DNA of 8,603 nt, from positions 1-8,603 of the forward strand of contig JANXVV010000097.1 of assembly GCA_025351525.1 (NCBI GenBank), given 5' to 3'. Position 1 is the stretch's first letter. Every line of letters begins with the position of its first letter. This DNA is from Humisphaera sp. GTDB taxonomy: Bacteria; Planctomycetota; Phycisphaerae; Tepidisphaerales; Tepidisphaeraceae. The translations under genes and the position numbers were made by a program. This document shows positions 6,418 through 8,603 of this stretch, one piece after another. The notes beneath the pieces were generated by a model that was given only the letters and a program-made list of their open reading frames with translations, did no database searches and was not told where the DNA came from.

Positions 6418-8421
6418 ATGAGCCGCCTCGATCGCCATGTTTCTCTCGTGCAGAACAAGTTGACGATTCACAAGTTCGTTCAGACGCTGGCCTGGACTAC
6501 GTTCTTCGCCGGGATCGCCCTTGTGCTCGGGGTGATTTTTTGGCGGGTGATGGGGAACAAGGATCTTCCGTCGGTTAAATGGTGGGTCATCGGCGGTGCG
6601 GTGATGGTCGGGGCCGTCGGTGTCTCGGCATGGATGCGTCGGCCGCAAGCCTACGAAGCCGCCGTCGCCATCGACGAAAAACTTCAGCTCAAGGAAAAGT
6701 TCAGCACCGCCCTCCGCGTTCGGCCAAGCAAAGACCCATTTGCCCTGGCCACCATCCGCGATGCTGAATCCACCGCCGATAACATTCAACTTCAACGACA
6801 ATTCCCGGTGGTCTTTCCGAAGATCGGTTACGGGGCGCTGGCGATGATTGTGCTGGCGTTCACGCTGGGGCTTTGGTTGAAGCCGATGGATCTGTTTGGA
6901 TATCAGGAAACGAAGAAGGAGGGGACGAAGAAGATCGATCAGGAGGTGGCGACGGCCAAGCGAAAGATCGAGCAGGCGATGGTGGCGTTTGAAACCCTGC
7001 CGCGAAACATGGCCGAGGATCCGAAGCTGAAGGCCGAGGCGAAGGCGCTCGGCGACATTTTAAAAAATCAGAAATTCGACGATCCCAACCGCATGTCCCG
7101 CAAGGCGGCGGAGGTGTTGCAGGATGTGCAGCAGGCATTGGCGGATGAGGTGGAGAAGACCCGCACGAAGGCGATGGAGCAGGAGAAAACATTCGCCGAG
7201 TCGTTTGGGGATGCCAGCGATTACAAGAGCGAGGAAGTGAAAAAGGTCGACAACGATTTGGCCAAGAACAAATTTGACAGCGCGGTGAGCGATTTGAAAT
7301 CGATGGCGGACAAGTTCGATAAGATGACCGAAGAGGAAAAGGAAAAAGCCGCCGCCGACATGACCAAGCTGGCGCAGAAGTTGGAGAAGGCCGGGGAAAA
7401 CCCCAAGGTGCAGAAGGACATTGAAGGCAAATTGCAGCAGATGGGAATGAGCCAACAGCAGGCGGCTCAGATGTCGCAGCAGATGCAGCAGGCGGCGCAG
7501 GGCGATCAAAAAGCGCAGCAACAGTTGGCGAATCAGGTGCAGCAGATGCAGCAGAAAATGCAGCAACAGGCGCAGCAACTTCAGCAGCAGGCGCAGGCTG
7601 GAAACCAACAGGCGCAACAGCAGTTGGACCAGTTGAAGCAACAGCAGCAACAGGTTCAACAGGCGGTGCAGGGGATGCAAGGGAAGGCGAACGCACAGGC
7701 CCAGGCGCAGCAGATGGCCCAGGCCGCCCAGCAGATGGCGCAGGCGATGCAGCAGCAGGCGCAGGCCGGTCAGCAGGGTCAGAAACCGCAGGCGGGGCAA
7801 CAGGGTCAGGCGGCTCAGCAGGGTCAAAAAAGTCAACAGGGTCAGCAAGGGCAACAGGGTCAGCAAGGCCAGCAGGGGGGTCAGCAGATGGCTCAGGCGC
7901 AGGCTCAGATGCAGCAGGCCATGCAGGCGATGCAAGCGGCGCAGGCCGATGCTCAGCAGGTGGCCGCCGCTCAACAGCAGGCGATGAAGCAGGGCGGTCA
8001 ACCGGGCCAGAACGGGCCACAGGGGCCAGGTCAGGGCCAAGGTCCGCAAGCCCAGCCGGTTCCGGGATCGCAGGGTGAATGGCAGGATGGCGATCCCGAT
8101 CAGAACAAGGGCGGCAAGGGATTGGGCGGGGCGGGTGTTGCCGACGGCGGCCAGACCCGCAACAAGGCTCCTGCCGGTTTCGATATCAAATCCGAGCAGG
8201 ATATCGGCGAGGAAAACAAAGCCGGCAAAGTGTTGGCCAACACAATGATCAAGGATAACCAGCCGATCAAAGGTCAGGCTAAACTGGGCTTGGCGCAGGT
8301 GACTGAAAGTGCACAGAAACAGGCGAGTGACGAAGTGGATGAGGACCACGTCTCCGGCCAGTCGCGAAAAGCGGCAGAGGAATATTTCCGGACGATGAAC
8401 CGGGAGGCGAGTAAGAAGTGA
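6418..8421 (+). CDS. Membrane-anchored coiled-coil protein with a glutamine-rich domain
   Basis: The product is 667 residues. I chose ATG 6418 because AAAGG lies 7 bases upstream; the 23 extra codons back to 6349 overlap the promoter-like TACAAT. Three hydrophobic segments are seen at residues about 20-42, 55-73 and 137-154. Between the second and third is AVAIDEKLQLKEKFSTALR, a motif of the kind found in bacterial DUF4175-like membrane proteins. Residues 160-335 are highly charged, Lys- and Glu-rich, and probably a long coiled coil. Residues about 337-551 are dominated by Q, A, M and G (QQMQQAAQ, then GQQ repeats). The tail of about 115 residues is again ordinary and charged, ending FRTMNREASKK. 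With positive residues at the N-terminus, three helices would put the C-terminal part outside the inner membrane. Function is unknown; an envelope scaffold is a guess. In planctomycetes such proteins can sit near MoxR and DUF58 genes, which would be worth looking for to the right. Confidence 0.85.
   Translation: MSRLDRHVSLVQNKLTIHKFVQTLAWTTFFAGIALVLGVIFWRVMGNKDLPSVKWWVIGGAVMVGAVGVSAWMRRPQAYEAAVAIDEKLQLKEKFSTALRVRPSKDPFALATIRDAESTADNIQLQRQFPVVFPKIGYGALAMIVLAFTLGLWLKPMDLFGYQETKKEGTKKIDQEVATAKRKIEQAMVAFETLPRNMAEDPKLKAEAKALGDILKNQKFDDPNRMSRKAAEVLQDVQQALADEVEKTRTKAMEQEKTFAESFGDASDYKSEEVKKVDNDLAKNKFDSAVSDLKSMADKFDKMTEEEKEKAAADMTKLAQKLEKAGENPKVQKDIEGKLQQMGMSQQQAAQMSQQMQQAAQGDQKAQQQLANQVQQMQQKMQQQAQQLQQQAQAGNQQAQQQLDQLKQQQQQVQQAVQGMQGKANAQAQAQQMAQAAQQMAQAMQQQAQAGQQGQKPQAGQQGQAAQQGQKSQQGQQGQQGQQGQQGGQQMAQAQAQMQQAMQAMQAAQADAQQVAAAQQQAMKQGGQPGQNGPQGPGQGQGPQAQPVPGSQGEWQDGDPDQNKGGKGLGGAGVADGGQTRNKAPAGFDIKSEQDIGEENKAGKVLANTMIKDNQPIKGQAKLGLAQVTESAQKQASDEVDEDHVSGQSRKAAEEYFRTMNREASKK
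7426..8070 (+). repeat. Gln-rich low-complexity coding repeat
   Basis: This stretch is built mainly of CAG and CAA codons with GCG, ATG and GGT between them. A clean tandem array of four GQQ units lies at 7840-7875, visible as two near-identical 18-base units (7840-7857 and 7858-7875) that differ at only two positions. Such arrays change length by slippage. The long open frames on the opposite strand here are by-products of this composition. Confidence 0.8.
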
Positions 8422-8486
8422 GGGTCTGGATTGGGAAGCCGGAAACCAGAAAAAAATCAGAAATCAAAAGAGTGTGCTTTGAATAA

Positions 8487-8516
8487 GGTGGCATGGGCGT
8501 CTCGCCCAATGCCATC
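8487..8516. repeat. Single copy of the palindromic repeat
   Basis: GGTGGCATGGGCG at 8487-8499 repeats the arm found at 3988-4001. It folds with CGCCC (8503-8507), then, past a bulged A at 8508, ATGCC at 8509-8513; the outer bases 8487-8489 also pair with 8514-8516 through one G-U pair. The loop is TCT. It starts 66 bases after the Q-rich gene's stop, again at a gene 3' end. Confidence 0.78.
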
Positions 8517-8595
8517 AACTTTACGTCGCTCATAACATGGCGATGCACGGTGGTTTATCGAGCTTGGCTCGCGGTTGGTTCAACTGAGGGAATCG

Positions 8596-8603
8596 ATGTC
8601 GTG
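8596..8603 (+). CDS. Possible start of a further gene, cut by the window edge
   Basis: ATG 8596-8598 follows GAGGG at 8586-8590 with a 5-base gap, a good ribosome binding site for this window. Only two codons are visible (M, S), so no product can be given. Confidence 0.3.

Noticed and set aside
6860..8349. Long minus-strand open frames (386 and 429 codons) opposite the Q-rich gene
   Set aside because: They consist of Leu-rich or Pro/Ala/Ser-rich runs that mirror CAG and GCG codons on the plus strand; no ribosome binding site or domain supports them.

Overview
The window looks like chromosomal DNA from a planctomycete, most likely of the Phycisphaerae type. The sequence shows moderately high GC, and one protein carries an N-terminal LEPRRLMDA motif (the LEPR-XLL type of motif known from large planctomycete surface and secreted proteins) ahead of delta-60 type repeats. 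Genes are loosely spaced, two pairs of neighbours are separated by palindromic repeats, and several proteins have signal peptides or membrane segments with no close functional name. The lineage is an inference from these features; there is no rRNA or other marker gene.

Layout. Positions 1-1813 (minus strand) hold a secreted transglutaminase-like protein. It starts at 1813 behind a good ribosome binding site and is interrupted by a one-base frameshift near 560, exactly where the catalytic-cysteine motif begins. The reading frame then continues intact through the Cys and His motifs and off the left edge, into the start of an extra C-terminal beta-type domain. A 293-base divergent intergenic region follows, with a short hairpin and a 15-base palindrome. 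Positions 2107-3969 (plus) encode the LEPR-motif delta-60 repeat protein. A 69-base palindromic repeat doublet at 3988-4056 separates it from 4073-5299 (plus), a secreted TPR and coiled-coil protein.

Positions 5376-6148 are an insertion-sequence graveyard: a plus-strand ISKra4-like transposase remnant abuts a minus-strand IS1380-family transposase remnant, and each has lost its middle. After about 270 bases without a gene but with promoter-like sequence, 6418-8421 (plus) encodes a three-helix membrane protein with a long charged coiled coil and a glutamine-rich domain of about 215 residues. A further single copy of the palindromic repeat lies at 8487-8516, and the first codons of another gene may begin at 8596.

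The genes do not form an obvious single pathway. What they share is export or membrane location (transglutaminase-like, TPR protein, Q-rich membrane protein, probably the delta-60 protein), consistent with cell-envelope functions. No phage, CRISPR, tRNA, rRNA or recognisable defence or biosynthetic system is visible. The most interesting points are the frameshift in the transglutaminase gene, the palindromic repeat family, the nested transposase remnants and the Q-rich membrane protein.
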